Of a stretch of 64,000 bases of DNA, positions 1-8,788 are shown one piece after another (the first letter of the stretch is position 1; each line of letters starts with the position of its first letter). The translations under genes and the position numbers were made by a program. The stretch is from Psychroserpens sp. NJDZ02 (GTDB lineage Bacteria; Bacteroidota; Bacteroidia; Flavobacteriales; Flavobacteriaceae): the NCBI RefSeq assembly GCF_004843725.1, contig NZ_CP039451.1, forward strand, positions 2,359,501 to 2,423,500, written 5' to 3'. A model generated the notes under the pieces. It was given only the letters and a program-made list of their open reading frames with translations, ran no database searches and was not told the origin of the DNA.

Positions 1-223
1 AATACAAATTTTTGTGCAGTAAAGATCTGTTCAACTCTATTAGCAAGCGACTAGTGGTGCTGTAATTAGAATAATCCGCTAATGGCTGTAAATAATTAAA
101 GGCATCTAAAGCGCCTAAATCATAACCTCTGTGCGTTTCAAGTACAGTGTTGTCCGGGAAAAGGAGTTTGTATTCCTCAGGAATAGTATTTCCGCCATGT
201 TCACAAGTTATAACTAATTTCAT
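1..223 (-). CDS. N-formylglutamate amidohydrolase-like protein (N-terminal part)
   Basis: Only the first 74 codons are present; the gene runs off the left edge. The ATG at 221-223 begins MKLVITCEHGGNTIP. The CEHGG motif, THRGYDLGA near residue 36 and RLLIELNRS near residue 62 are typical of the N-formylglutamate amidohydrolase fold (zinc-dependent hydrolases related to HutG). The start codon ends 1 base before the stop of the upstream GCS2-like gene, so the two are almost certainly cotranscribed. With a GCS2-type ligase and a RimK-like ATP-grasp protein next to it, it probably acts on a small glutamyl or peptide-like compound rather than in histidine breakdown; that is inference. Confidence 0.85.
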   Translation of the reverse strand, partial: MKLVITCEHGGNTIPEEYKLLFPDNTVLETHRGYDLGALDAFNYLQPLADYSNYSTTSRLLIELNRSLLHKNLY

Positions 224-224
224 T

Positions 225-1457
225 TTAAACCGTTGGTATAAATAGCGTGTTGTTTTGCAAACATTGTGCTAGCTGGTTGTAAATTTGAGTTATATGTTTA
301 ATTGAAGTGTCCTGTTTTAAAGCCGTGATAATTCTTGTAGATAATGTGCCATGCATAAAGATCGTTTCTAACGCGTTTTGATAGTCCTCAGAAATATTTT
401 CTTTGACTAAGCTGTATAGATGTTTCCATATCTCTTTTACTGTGGCAGCTTCTTTTAAGTCAAATAGTTCTAAATAGTTTAAGTCAGAGATGATATACAG
501 CTCTCCATCTTTTATAGTATTATTCAAAATGGCAAAAAGATCTTGTTTTAACCATTTTTTTTGCTTTTTTAGATTAACCGTTTTTCCATTTACTAAAAGT
601 TTTAAAACTTCAATAATTAATGCGCAAATGGCAATATCTGCTTTTGGACATTCTTGTATATCTACTAATCTTATTTCAATAGCATTTCTGTCAAATCTAG
701 CTATCGCACCGCGACTATTTAAAAAATGATGATCTAAAATATTATTAGTATCGTGTTTTTTTATGGCCTTTTTTATAGGTTCAAAAATAGTAGCGTGGTA
801 ATCTGCCTTAGTAAATACGCGTTCCGGAATAACTAATCCGGTCATTTCTGGGATTTCTTTTTGATTGGTTTTATAATACTCTAATCTAGAGTCTTTAAAA
901 CCTGTTACTTTTCCATCTAATATTGGTGAACTGGCACATAACCCAGGTATTAGAGGTAAAATAACTCTAACAGCTGCATGTAGCTTTTCAAACTCCTTAT
1001 CATCATAAAAAGGAAGGTTAATATGTGTGCTCTGGACATTACTCCAACCATGACCTTTGCAGTCAAAAATCCTGTTGTACAACTCATACACTTCGCTATA
1101 ACTATGCTTCCAAAGTTGCGTGTCCTTTAATGGATCCATTGTTGGATGACATGCTGTAGGGAGTAAATTAGTATGTAACGGTTTTAATAACGCATTAATT
1201 TCTAATACGTTTTTATGAAAGTCATTTGCAAGATTATCTAGGTTGCCAGTCGGTCCATTGGTTTTTAACTCAACCACATGGGCAACCAACTCATTGCTCC
1301 AGGCAATTGCTCCGTTTTCAATATCAGAAGTTAATTCGCCATTCTTTTTAGTTAATAAGACATCAACAATAGGTGCCACTTTAAAACTATTAGTGTTAAC
1401 CAATATATATTCAAGCTCTATCCCATAGACCTCAAATAAGTGATACTTTTTACTCAT
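225..1457 (-). CDS. Glutamate-cysteine ligase family (GCS2) protein
   Basis: A 410-aa protein of the carboxylate-amine ligase / GCS2 family, which forms an amide bond on a glutamate-like acid with ATP. The N-terminal GIELEYILVN segment is the family's metal- and ATP-binding GxExE-type motif. INLPFYDD near residue 147 and AIARFDRNAIEIRLVD near residue 254 are the expected core segments. It starts 2 bp after the RimK-like gene and ends 1 bp before the amidohydrolase gene, forming a tight three-gene operon. The substrate cannot be read from the sequence; glutathione synthesis is possible but the partners argue for a dedicated peptide-like product. Confidence 0.85.
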   Translation of the reverse strand: MSKKYHLFEVYGIELEYILVNTNSFKVAPIVDVLLTKKNGELTSDIENGAIAWSNELVAHVVELKTNGPTGNLDNLANDFHKNVLEINALLKPLHTNLLPTACHPTMDPLKDTQLWKHSYSEVYELYNRIFDCKGHGWSNVQSTHINLPFYDDKEFEKLHAAVRVILPLIPGLCASSPILDGKVTGFKDSRLEYYKTNQKEIPEMTGLVIPERVFTKADYHATIFEPIKKAIKKHDTNNILDHHFLNSRGAIARFDRNAIEIRLVDIQECPKADIAICALIIEVLKLLVNGKTVNLKKQKKWLKQDLFAILNNTIKDGELYIISDLNYLELFDLKEAATVKEIWKHLYSLVKENISEDYQNALETIFMHGTLSTRIITALKQDTSIKHITQIYNQLAQCLQNNTLFIPTV

Positions 1458-1459
1458 AA

Positions 1460-2905
1460 TTATTCCAATCTTGTTTTTAAAGCATTCAATATTTTTGTGT
1501 AAACTAGATCACCATAAAAGGCATCTTCAACTCCAAAGTCTATGTTAGGGTTGTCGTTAATTTCAATAACCATTGGTTTGTTGTCTACTACTTTTATATC
1601 AATCCCGTATAAACCTTTGCCCATCAATTTAGCCGATTTTATAGCCATAGTAATAACCGTTTTTGGTACGTCTTCTATAGGTAGGCAATCGGCATCACCA
1701 TCTTGATCGTTTTTTTTGTCGGCATTCCAATTATAGATTTGCCAATGTCCTTTTGCCATGTAGTATTTGCAAGCATAAAAAGGGACATCGTCTATAATTC
1801 CGATACGCCAATCGTAATCAGACGGGCAAAACTCTTGCGCAATAATTAAGTCAGATTCTTTAAGCATTTCAGACACTAGCGTATTATATTCTTCAGCTGT
1901 TTTTGCTTTTTTTACACCAAATGAGAAGGTGCTATCTGGCGCTTTTAAAACGCATGGCAACCCAACTTGCTCTAAAACTAACGCTCTATTTTCTTTATGT
2001 ACAATAATTGTTTTTGGCGTTGCAATATGCGCATTGTTTAAAGCTTCTGCCATATACACTTTGTTACAACATTTTAAAATAGCCTCTGGATAATCAATAA
2101 TGGCAAGCCCTTCCTGTTGTGCTTTCCTAGCAAAAGCATAAGCTTCATTATTAACCTCAGTACTTTGTCTAATAAATAATGCGTCAAAAGAGGACAAGCG
2201 ACTTAAGTCTTTAGGTTCTATGATTTCGGCATAAATATTCATTTTTTCAGCAATATCAATAAGCTTTTTTAAGGCTTTAGGGTTGCTTGGAGGTGCGGGA
2301 TCGTTTGGATTAACTAAAATAGCTAAGTCAAAATCTGACGTCGTTAATTTAGGGGTGTCGTAACGTTTTTTTGCAAAATATTGATTGGCGAATACATTGA
2401 CACTTTCGATATGATCGGCAGGAATTTCGGATTCTGAAATCGCTTTAATACTCTGTATGTTCCATTTGTTGTTATAATGAAACTTAATGCGTAAAAAAGG
2501 GACTTGAAAATGCTTATAAAATAAGCTGCTTAGCTCTTTATATTTCTGAGCTACATTTTGTCCAAAATAAATACTTAAGGTAAATTCTCTTGATTTAATA
2601 CTTTTTAAACTTTGTTGGATAACATCATCAAATTCGTCTGAGACAATCTTAACTAATTTTAAAGTTTTTAAATCAACAATATTTGTAACCGTAGGAATGG
2701 CTAAATGGCCTCTAGCTTCTGCTAATAATGACACATAATACCCTTTAGACTGGTAGCTGTAATCTTTGCAAAGGTTAAATATTCTCGCTTTTTTTAAAAG
2801 TGAAAATTTAGGATTGGTAAGATAGTCTTGAGAAGAAATTACCGTAATATTCTCAATCGAAAAATGCCATTTTTCAGGTTGATTGACAACAATGTATTTG
2901 TTCAT
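1460..2905 (-). CDS. RimK-like ATP-grasp ligase with RimK-like N-terminal domain
   Basis: A 481-aa ATP-grasp protein. Residues 1 to about 200 match the N-terminal domain of long RimK-like proteins. The C-terminal half carries ATP-grasp signatures: VLKAPDSTFSFGVKKA near residue 319 (nucleotide-binding loop), IGIIDDVPFYACKYYM near residue 373, and VIEINDNPNIDFGVEDA near residue 451 (Mg-binding acidic and Asn residues). Such enzymes add amino acids to a peptide or protein C-terminus through an acyl phosphate. First gene of the operon with the GCS2-like ligase and amidohydrolase. The trio recurs in many bacteria, but the product is not established to my knowledge. Confidence 0.87.
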   Translation of the reverse strand: MNKYIVVNQPEKWHFSIENITVISSQDYLTNPKFSLLKKARIFNLCKDYSYQSKGYYVSLLAEARGHLAIPTVTNIVDLKTLKLVKIVSDEFDDVIQQSLKSIKSREFTLSIYFGQNVAQKYKELSSLFYKHFQVPFLRIKFHYNNKWNIQSIKAISESEIPADHIESVNVFANQYFAKKRYDTPKLTTSDFDLAILVNPNDPAPPSNPKALKKLIDIAEKMNIYAEIIEPKDLSRLSSFDALFIRQSTEVNNEAYAFARKAQQEGLAIIDYPEAILKCCNKVYMAEALNNAHIATPKTIIVHKENRALVLEQVGLPCVLKAPDSTFSFGVKKAKTAEEYNTLVSEMLKESDLIIAQEFCPSDYDWRIGIIDDVPFYACKYYMAKGHWQIYNWNADKKNDQDGDADCLPIEDVPKTVITMAIKSAKLMGKGLYGIDIKVVDNKPMVIEINDNPNIDFGVEDAFYGDLVYTKILNALKTRLE

Positions 2906-2954
2906 TTTATGCGATGATCGCGATATAATTTATAAGTAAAGTTATATTGTTTTT

Positions 2955-2985
2955 AAACTGGTTTTACAAAAAGTAAAACCAGTTT
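2955..2985. terminator. Strong intergenic hairpin
   Basis: A perfect 13-bp stem (AAACTGGTTTTAC, five-A loop, exact complement) lies between two minus-strand genes. There is no clean U-tract on the minus side, so it could be an attenuating or RNA-protecting structure rather than a classical terminator for the GNAT-nitrilase gene. Confidence 0.6.
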
Positions 2986-3012
2986 AGTTAAATTTTTAAT
3001 AAATAATAACGT

Positions 3013-4539
3013 CTATTTTTTAGTCAAACTAAAAATGTCTTTACGTCTGTCTTTTAGGTTTCTAACGCTACCAAATTGGTTTAATTCGCGTAGTAAATCT
3101 ATGTCCACATCTGCAATTAAAATCATTTCTGTGTTTGCTGTAGCTTCTGCTTTGATACCATTTGCAGGGAACGCGAAATCGCAAGGCGTAAACACCATTG
3201 ACTGCGCATATTGGATGTCCATGTTGTGTACTTTCGGTAAGTTTCCAACGCTACCTGCAATAGCAACATAACATTCATTTTCTATAGCACGTGCTTGTGC
3301 ACAATGACGCACTCTAGAATACCCATTTTGTGTATCTGTTAAAAACGGAACAAATAATATGTCCATCCCCTCATCAGCTAATAATCTACTTAACTCAGGG
3401 AACTCAGAATCGTAACAAATTAAAATTCCTATTTTTCCGCAATCGGTGTCAAATGCTTGTAGCTTGTTACCACCTTGCATACCCCAAACTTTAGCTTCGT
3501 CAGGTGTGACGTGTAATTTTTCATAACGTTCTAATGTGCCATCGCGTCTACATAAATAACCTACGTTATATAATAGATCGTCTTTCATCTCTGGAAAACT
3601 TCCTGTAATAATGTTGATGTTATATGTAATCGCTAATTCCGAAAAGCGTTGTGCAATCTCATCCGTATGTTTTGCTAATTCTCTAATAGCTTCGGACACT
3701 GGTAAATGGTTATTGCTAGCCATTAAAGGGGCATTAAAAAACTCGGGAAATAACGCAAAGTCAGAACGGTACCCAGATACGGCATCCACAAAGTATTCGG
3801 CTTGTTGCATTAATTCTTCCAAATCTTTATACAAACGCATTTGCCACTGTATAAGACCTAAACGGACGACCTTTTTCTTGGTAGCTGCTTTTTTAGATGG
3901 TTTTTTATAATAAATGTTATCCCATTCTAAAAGCACTGCAAATTCTCCAGAATCTTTATCACCTTCTAAGTAGCCTTTTAAAACACGCAGTGGGTGAAAA
4001 TCATTTGATATTTGAAAGTTTAAAACAGAATCATGGATTTCCTTACGTTTCACTTTATCCATGTATTCCTTGGGCGTCATTTTGTCTTGGTGATTGTGGT
4101 AGTTTGGAATACGACCGCCAAAAACAATACCTCTTAGGTTAAGTTGTTCGCATAATTCTTTTCTGTAATCATACAAACGTCTCCCTAAACGTAACCCTCT
4201 AAATTTAGGTTTTATAAAAACATCAATACCATAAAGCACATCTCCAGATTTGGTATGTGTGTTAAAGGAGTAATTACCTGTAATATCCTCGTAGGTATGT
4301 TCTTCTTCAATCCTATCGTAATCTACTATTATAGATAAAGCGCAACCTGCAATTTGGTTGTTGATTTTAATAACAACCTGTCCTTCCGGAAACTTGTCTA
4401 TTAAGGTTTTAATTTGATGTTCTCTCCAATATAAATGAGGCATAGATTTGTATGCCTCTTGCATAGCTTCTTTTAACTCTTGGTAATCATCTAGAGTTAG
4501 ATATGCTAATTCTATATTTTCAATGTCTTGTGGGTTCAT
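3013..4539 (-). CDS. GNAT acetyltransferase-nitrilase superfamily fusion
   Basis: A 508-aa two-domain enzyme. Residues 10-215 form a GNAT N-acetyltransferase with the acetyl-CoA loop RGLRLGRRL at about 114-122. Residues 225-505 form a carbon-nitrogen hydrolase with the full catalytic triad: Glu266 in FPEFF, Lys341 in YEKLHVTPDE, and Cys375 in ILICYDSEFPE. This fusion is a common stand-alone protein in Bacteroidota. The hydrolase half should cleave or transfer an amide; the natural substrate is unknown. It is cytoplasmic, with no signal peptide. It is separated from the RimK-like gene by 107 bp holding a hairpin, so it is probably a separate transcript. Confidence 0.92.
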   Translation of the reverse strand: MNPQDIENIELAYLTLDDYQELKEAMQEAYKSMPHLYWREHQIKTLIDKFPEGQVVIKINNQIAGCALSIIVDYDRIEEEHTYEDITGNYSFNTHTKSGDVLYGIDVFIKPKFRGLRLGRRLYDYRKELCEQLNLRGIVFGGRIPNYHNHQDKMTPKEYMDKVKRKEIHDSVLNFQISNDFHPLRVLKGYLEGDKDSGEFAVLLEWDNIYYKKPSKKAATKKKVVRLGLIQWQMRLYKDLEELMQQAEYFVDAVSGYRSDFALFPEFFNAPLMASNNHLPVSEAIRELAKHTDEIAQRFSELAITYNINIITGSFPEMKDDLLYNVGYLCRRDGTLERYEKLHVTPDEAKVWGMQGGNKLQAFDTDCGKIGILICYDSEFPELSRLLADEGMDILFVPFLTDTQNGYSRVRHCAQARAIENECYVAIAGSVGNLPKVHNMDIQYAQSMVFTPCDFAFPANGIKAEATANTEMILIADVDIDLLRELNQFGSVRNLKDRRKDIFSLTKK

Positions 4540-4617
4540 TTTTATTTACTTGATTTTTAAAGTAAATGTAGTTTAAAAACAAATTGAAAAAACAAACAAA
4601 AAAAATATTTTTTATAT

Positions 4618-6351
4618 TTATTTTTTCACTCTAAAAACAGGGTATTGTAGGTGTGATTTTTCATAATTATCGCTGTGCTTATGAAGCCAGTCTAATTGTG
4701 AGTACCAATTACTTGCGAAATTTTTATCGTTATTTTTTTTGAGATTAAATTCTGTTTCTAGTTCGGGGTTTTTTGCCAATAAAGATTCGGCTTTATCTTC
4801 CCAAACGTAAGGCGAAAATCCTTCTTTTTGTTGCAAGATTGTATCAAAGAAATTCCAGTTGAAAAATGAATCTGGAGCTTGAGGTTCTAAAGTTTCAATT
4901 AGGTATCTAAATGCAGTTTGGTTGGTTTCAATTAAAACATCTCCTTTTTGGAAAATAATAGATTCTTCTGAAGCTTTTATGGACGTGTTATAATGTTGGT
5001 AATGTCCTTCATAAGCTTTTGTTCTAGTTTCAAAAGTGTCAATTTTATAAGATTGTACCGTTATTGTTGTGTCCTTTGTTAGTGTTTTCATTTCTACGTT
5101 ATTCAACTTTAAAAGATCAATAATATGCCACCAACCTTGCGGTATGATATACGCTTTTGGAATACTAACCTCAACACTAGGTTTGAAGTGATTTTGATAG
5201 GCAATCGGTTTTGTAAAGGGTTTGCTGGTATCGTATTTTAAGCGATCGGCTTCGGTTATATTACTTGGTATTCTATGACCTTCAAAACCTTTAAATTGTA
5301 ATGTTGTGGTTTTTGTGGTATCAATTTCCCATTGTAATGGATAAGTTGTTTTAGCTAACAGTTTTTGATTCGCCTCTAGGCGTAGTGTTTTTATTTGCTC
5401 ATGGTCTTCTTCTATAATTTCAATCATAGATTTCATTAACTCGTAAGTGCCTTCTACACGTTGTTTATAAGGTTTAAGCATGTGTGTTTCTACCATCATA
5501 CCCAAAGTATTAAATAATGTTGTGTATCCAGTAGAATAGCGTGGGCTGTCCATAAATTGACTAAATCCAGCTTCGGGAACTGTATTAAACACATTGACAT
5601 AAGGTGTGATGTCCCATTTTTTGTCTGCTAATTTTTGCTCTAAATTTGGTTGCATCTTGGTGTGTAAATAATCTCCCAGTGATCCTCCTAGTTTATTATG
5701 TTGTGTAAATAAATGGGTTAAGGTGTATTGGTAATCCGCACCATTACTAACGTGGTTGTCAATAAAAACGTCAGGTTGTACTAAATGAAATATTTGTGCA
5801 AATGTCTTTGCGTTTTTAGTATCACTTTTTATAAAATCTCTGTTTAGATCATAGTTTCTGGCATTACCTCTAAAACCATACGCTTTTGGTCCATTTTGAT
5901 TGGTTCTTGTGCCTGTGTTTCGGTTTAAGCTTCCACCAACATTGTAAATCGGAATGGTTGCTAATACAGTATGTTCTGGAACGGCAATCGTACCATTCGC
6001 AATATCTCTAAATAATAGCATGGTAGCGTCAATCCCATCGGATTCTCCGGGATGGATTCCGTTATTAATTAGTAAAATACGCTTGTCCTTTTTGATGTTT
6101 TCAAAGTTGAAATTCCCATCAGGATTTAATATTACTATATGTAATGGTTTTCCGGAGTCCGTACTACCAATAGAGTCGATAGATATTGAAGGAAACGCGG
6201 TCGCTAAATTGTTATAAAATTGAATAGTTTGATTGTAAGTCGCCGTTTCTAATCCCTTAGACTTCTCAAATACGGTCTCAAAATCAAAGTCAGTTTTGGT
6301 TGCAGGTTTACACGAAACGATTAAAATTAAAAGGACTAATATTTTTTTCAT
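4618..6351 (-). CDS. M14-family zinc carboxypeptidase lipoprotein
   Basis: A 577-aa exported metallopeptidase. The first 14 residues are a lipoprotein signal with Cys14 in the lipobox LIVSC, so it is likely anchored to a membrane facing the periplasm or surface. The M14 zinc site is complete: His100 and Glu103 in NNGIHPGESDG and His200 in FIDNHVSNGADY. Glu289 in MMVETHML is the likely catalytic base. Arg and Asn residues near 150-171 fit the substrate carboxylate site. The C-terminal 250 residues form a beta-rich extension usual in this subgroup. It is divergent from the SulP gene, with its own -7 box. Confidence 0.9.
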   Translation of the reverse strand: MKKILVLLILIVSCKPATKTDFDFETVFEKSKGLETATYNQTIQFYNNLATAFPSISIDSIGSTDSGKPLHIVILNPDGNFNFENIKKDKRILLINNGIHPGESDGIDATMLLFRDIANGTIAVPEHTVLATIPIYNVGGSLNRNTGTRTNQNGPKAYGFRGNARNYDLNRDFIKSDTKNAKTFAQIFHLVQPDVFIDNHVSNGADYQYTLTHLFTQHNKLGGSLGDYLHTKMQPNLEQKLADKKWDITPYVNVFNTVPEAGFSQFMDSPRYSTGYTTLFNTLGMMVETHMLKPYKQRVEGTYELMKSMIEIIEEDHEQIKTLRLEANQKLLAKTTYPLQWEIDTTKTTTLQFKGFEGHRIPSNITEADRLKYDTSKPFTKPIAYQNHFKPSVEVSIPKAYIIPQGWWHIIDLLKLNNVEMKTLTKDTTITVQSYKIDTFETRTKAYEGHYQHYNTSIKASEESIIFQKGDVLIETNQTAFRYLIETLEPQAPDSFFNWNFFDTILQQKEGFSPYVWEDKAESLLAKNPELETEFNLKKNNDKNFASNWYSQLDWLHKHSDNYEKSHLQYPVFRVKK

Positions 6352-6377
6352 TGGTGGTTTTTTAAAACGTGGTTACA

Positions 6378-6385
6378 CAAATATA
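6378..6385 (-). promoter_or_regulatory. -7 promoter box for the M14 peptidase gene
   Basis: Read on the minus strand this is TATATTTG, an exact match to the Bacteroidota -7 consensus TAnnTTTG, 26 bp upstream of the ATG. Confidence 0.55.
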
Positions 6386-6396
6386 ATACTATAGAC

Positions 6397-6426
6397 TTGT
6401 GATTGTTGTAATTAAACGTACTTTTG
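6397..6426 (+). promoter_or_regulatory. Promoter of the SulP transporter gene
   Basis: TTG at 6397-6399 (the -33 element) is followed after 19 bp by TACTTTTG at 6419-6426, a match to TAnnTTTG. The start codon is 20 bp further on. Confidence 0.6.
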
Positions 6427-6446
6427 CAGCTTGAAAAATTGAAGAT

Positions 6447-8108
6447 ATGACTGAGTTTATTAGAAAAATAATCCCGAATGCAAAAGACGATGTATTAGCC
6501 GGAATAACAGTGTCTCTAGCTATGATTCCAGAAGTGGTGGCATTTGCGTTTGTAGCGCAAATTGATCCGTTAATGGCATTGTCGGGTGCTTTTATTATAG
6601 GTTTAATTACCGCTATTTTTGGAGGTAGACCAGGTCTGATATCTGGAGCAGCAGGAGCAGTAGCAGTTATTTTTGTAACGATGATCGCAGATGGACATAC
6701 TAAAGGAATGTTGATGGATACGCCTATTGAAAATATGGGGTTTTTCTATCTGATGGCCTGTGTGGTTTTAATGGGAGTGATTCAAATATTAGCAGGTGTT
6801 TTTAAATTAGGACGTTTTGTGCGTTTGATTCCGCATCCAGTAATGATGGGGTTTGTAAACGGGTTGTCTATTGTAATTTTTATGGCACAGGTAAAAATGT
6901 TTTCTCATAAATCATTACAAGTTTCTGACGCTGGTGTTAAAGAATACATTAGTACTTACATGCAAGGGTCTGAATTATATATCATGATTGGGTTAGTATT
7001 ACTAACTATGGGTATTATTTGGGGATTACCTAAAATAACTAAAAAATTACCGGCAGCATTAACTGCAATATTGGTGACTAGTTTAATAGTTATTGGTTTT
7101 AATATGGATGTGTCTACCGTTGGATCTTATATTCTTGAAGGTGGTGGTACAGGTTTAAAAGGTGAGTTTCCAACACCAAACATGGAACTTTGGGAGAAGT
7201 TACCGTTTAATTTAGATACTTTAAAATTTATTGCAATACCTGCATTTTTAGCAGCTTCTGTTGGATTAATTGAGTCTTTAATGACCATGAATTTGGTTGA
7301 CGAGTTAACAGAAACTAGAGGTAATGGAAACAGAGAATGTGTTGCACAAGGTGCCGGAAATATTGTTTCTGGTCTATTTGGTGGTACTGGAGGTTGTGGT
7401 ATGATTGGTCAAACGGTTATTAATATTAATGCTGGTGGACGTGGAAGATTATCTGGTATTATGATGGCAGTAACATTACTATCTTTTATATTATTTGCAG
7501 ATCAGTTAATAGAAATGGTGCCAATTGCAGCGCTAGTTGGTGTAATGTTTATGATGGTTATCGAAACATTTGCTTGGTCAAGTTTTAGAATATTAAAGAA
7601 AATACCTAAGTCTGATGCAGTAGTACTTATTACAGTGTCCTTAGTAACTGTGTTTGAGGATTTAGCAGTGGCTGTATTTATTGGAGTCATAATCTCAGCA
7701 TTAGTTTTTGCATGGGAAAACGCTACAAAAATTAGAGCAAGAAAACGTGTCAAAGCAGACGGAACAAAGATTTACGAAATCTGGGGACCATTATTTTTTG
7801 GAAGTATCCAAGCATTTAATGAGAAGTTTGATGCTAAAAATGATCCTGATAAAATTGAAATAGATTTTGTAGAATCAAGAATAAGTGATCATTCTGCTTT
7901 AGAAGCTATTTTTAATTTAGTCGAAAAGTATGAGAAAGAAGGAAAGCAAATCCGTTTAAAGCACTTAAGCGAAGATTGTAAAGTATTACTATATAAATCT
8001 AACCCTAAGTTTAGAGAAGTGGTTGTAGAGGATATTGACGATCCTAGATACCATTTAGCAGCTAATCCTGAGGATTTCCCTAAGCCATTATCAGAATATA
8101 AGTTTTAG
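6447..8108 (+). CDS. SulP family inorganic anion transporter
   Basis: A 553-aa inner-membrane transporter. Residues 1-425 contain about a dozen hydrophobic helices of the SLC26/SulP fold, including the early segment around AGITVSLAMIPEVVAFAF, where AGI near residue 19 is a family hallmark. Residues 440-550 are a cytoplasmic STAS domain (ALEAIFNLVEKYEKEGKQIR). SulP proteins move sulfate, bicarbonate or other anions, often with sodium or protons; with no sulfur-assimilation neighbours, a bicarbonate or sulfate role cannot be chosen. Single-gene transcript with its own promoter and a strong terminator 89 bp after the stop. Confidence 0.93.
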   Translation: MTEFIRKIIPNAKDDVLAGITVSLAMIPEVVAFAFVAQIDPLMALSGAFIIGLITAIFGGRPGLISGAAGAVAVIFVTMIADGHTKGMLMDTPIENMGFFYLMACVVLMGVIQILAGVFKLGRFVRLIPHPVMMGFVNGLSIVIFMAQVKMFSHKSLQVSDAGVKEYISTYMQGSELYIMIGLVLLTMGIIWGLPKITKKLPAALTAILVTSLIVIGFNMDVSTVGSYILEGGGTGLKGEFPTPNMELWEKLPFNLDTLKFIAIPAFLAASVGLIESLMTMNLVDELTETRGNGNRECVAQGAGNIVSGLFGGTGGCGMIGQTVININAGGRGRLSGIMMAVTLLSFILFADQLIEMVPIAALVGVMFMMVIETFAWSSFRILKKIPKSDAVVLITVSLVTVFEDLAVAVFIGVIISALVFAWENATKIRARKRVKADGTKIYEIWGPLFFGSIQAFNEKFDAKNDPDKIEIDFVESRISDHSALEAIFNLVEKYEKEGKQIRLKHLSEDCKVLLYKSNPKFREVVVEDIDDPRYHLAANPEDFPKPLSEYKF

Positions 8109-8196
8109 GCTTTGACTCGGTCTTTGAATAGGCAGAAGTTAAAGGGGATAAGGCAGAAGTAAAAAGGCAAAAGAGATAGTCTTTAACTAAAAAAAA

Positions 8197-8227
8197 GCAT
8201 CATGATTTAAATCGTGATGCTTTTTTT
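8197..8227. terminator. Bidirectional rho-independent terminator
   Basis: GCATCATGAT and ATCGTGATGC form a 10-bp stem (one G-U pair) around a TTAA loop, with an A-run before and seven T after. It serves the convergent SulP and coaD genes. Two copies of AGGCAGAAGT (8130-8139 and 8151-8160) lie just before it. Confidence 0.88.
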
Positions 8228-8233
8228 AGTTTT

Positions 8234-8324
8234 GCCTAATGCCTAATGCCTAATGCCTAATGCCTAATGCCTAATGCCTAATGCCTAATGCCTAATGCCT
8301 AATGCCTAATGCCTAATGCCTAAT
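8234..8324. repeat. Heptanucleotide tandem repeat, 13 perfect copies of GCCTAAT
   Basis: Thirteen uninterrupted 7-bp units fill 91 bp between the terminator and the coaD coding region. On the minus strand the unit reads ATTAGGC. The coaD stop codon TAG and its last His codon are formed from the first unit, so the repeat touches the gene. A unit of 7 is not a multiple of 3, but because the stop sits in the first unit, copy-number change downstream would not alter the protein. Confidence 0.98.
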
Positions 8325-8778
8325 GTTTTGTCCTAACACTATCGGGTACTAAAACCGTATAGTCTCCATTGTTTCTAATAACCTCTCTAACAATAGAAGA
8401 CGATATATAACTTGTTCTGGCAGCAGTTAGCAAAAACACGGTTTCAATTTTAGAAAGTTTACGGTTGGTGTGTGCAATTGCTTTTTCGAATTCGAAATCT
8501 GCGGGATTACGCAGACCACGTAATATAAATTGGGCATCTACAACTTTGCAAAAATCTATAGTTAAGCCTTTATAGGTTACAATTTTTACTTTTGGTTCGT
8601 CTTTAAAAGTGTCTTCTAAAAAGCGCTTTCTGTCTTCTAAAGAAAACATGTATTTTTTTTCAGAATTAACACCGATAGCAACAATAACTTCATCAAAAAG
8701 TTTGATGCCTCGTTTAATGATATCGTAATGACCTAATGTAATCGGATCAAAAGATCCTGGAAAAAGTGCGCGTCTCAT
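8320..8778 (-). CDS. coaD: Pantetheine-phosphate adenylyltransferase
   Basis: Phosphopantetheine adenylyltransferase, the fourth step of coenzyme A synthesis, joining 4'-phosphopantetheine and ATP to give dephospho-CoA. I chose the ATG at 8776-8778, giving 152 aa beginning MRRALFPGSFDPITLGH, because this matches the family start and avoids overlap with the upstream gene; a longer in-frame start at 8826 would overlap it. TLGH near residue 15 is the nucleotidyltransferase HxGH-type motif, and SSSIVR near residue 125 is the ISSTxxR motif. The last codons are built from the adjoining GCCTAAT repeat, so the C-terminus may vary among strains. Confidence 0.95.
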   Translation of the reverse strand: MRRALFPGSFDPITLGHYDIIKRGIKLFDEVIVAIGVNSEKKYMFSLEDRKRFLEDTFKDEPKVKIVTYKGLTIDFCKVVDAQFILRGLRNPADFEFEKAIAHTNRKLSKIETVFLLTAARTSYISSSIVREVIRNNGDYTVLVPDSVRTKH

Positions 8779-8788
8779 AGTTTGTTTT

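Noticed and set aside
8234..8324. Short tandem repeat as a CRISPR array
   Set aside because: Units are 7 bp with no spacers; it is a simple sequence repeat.
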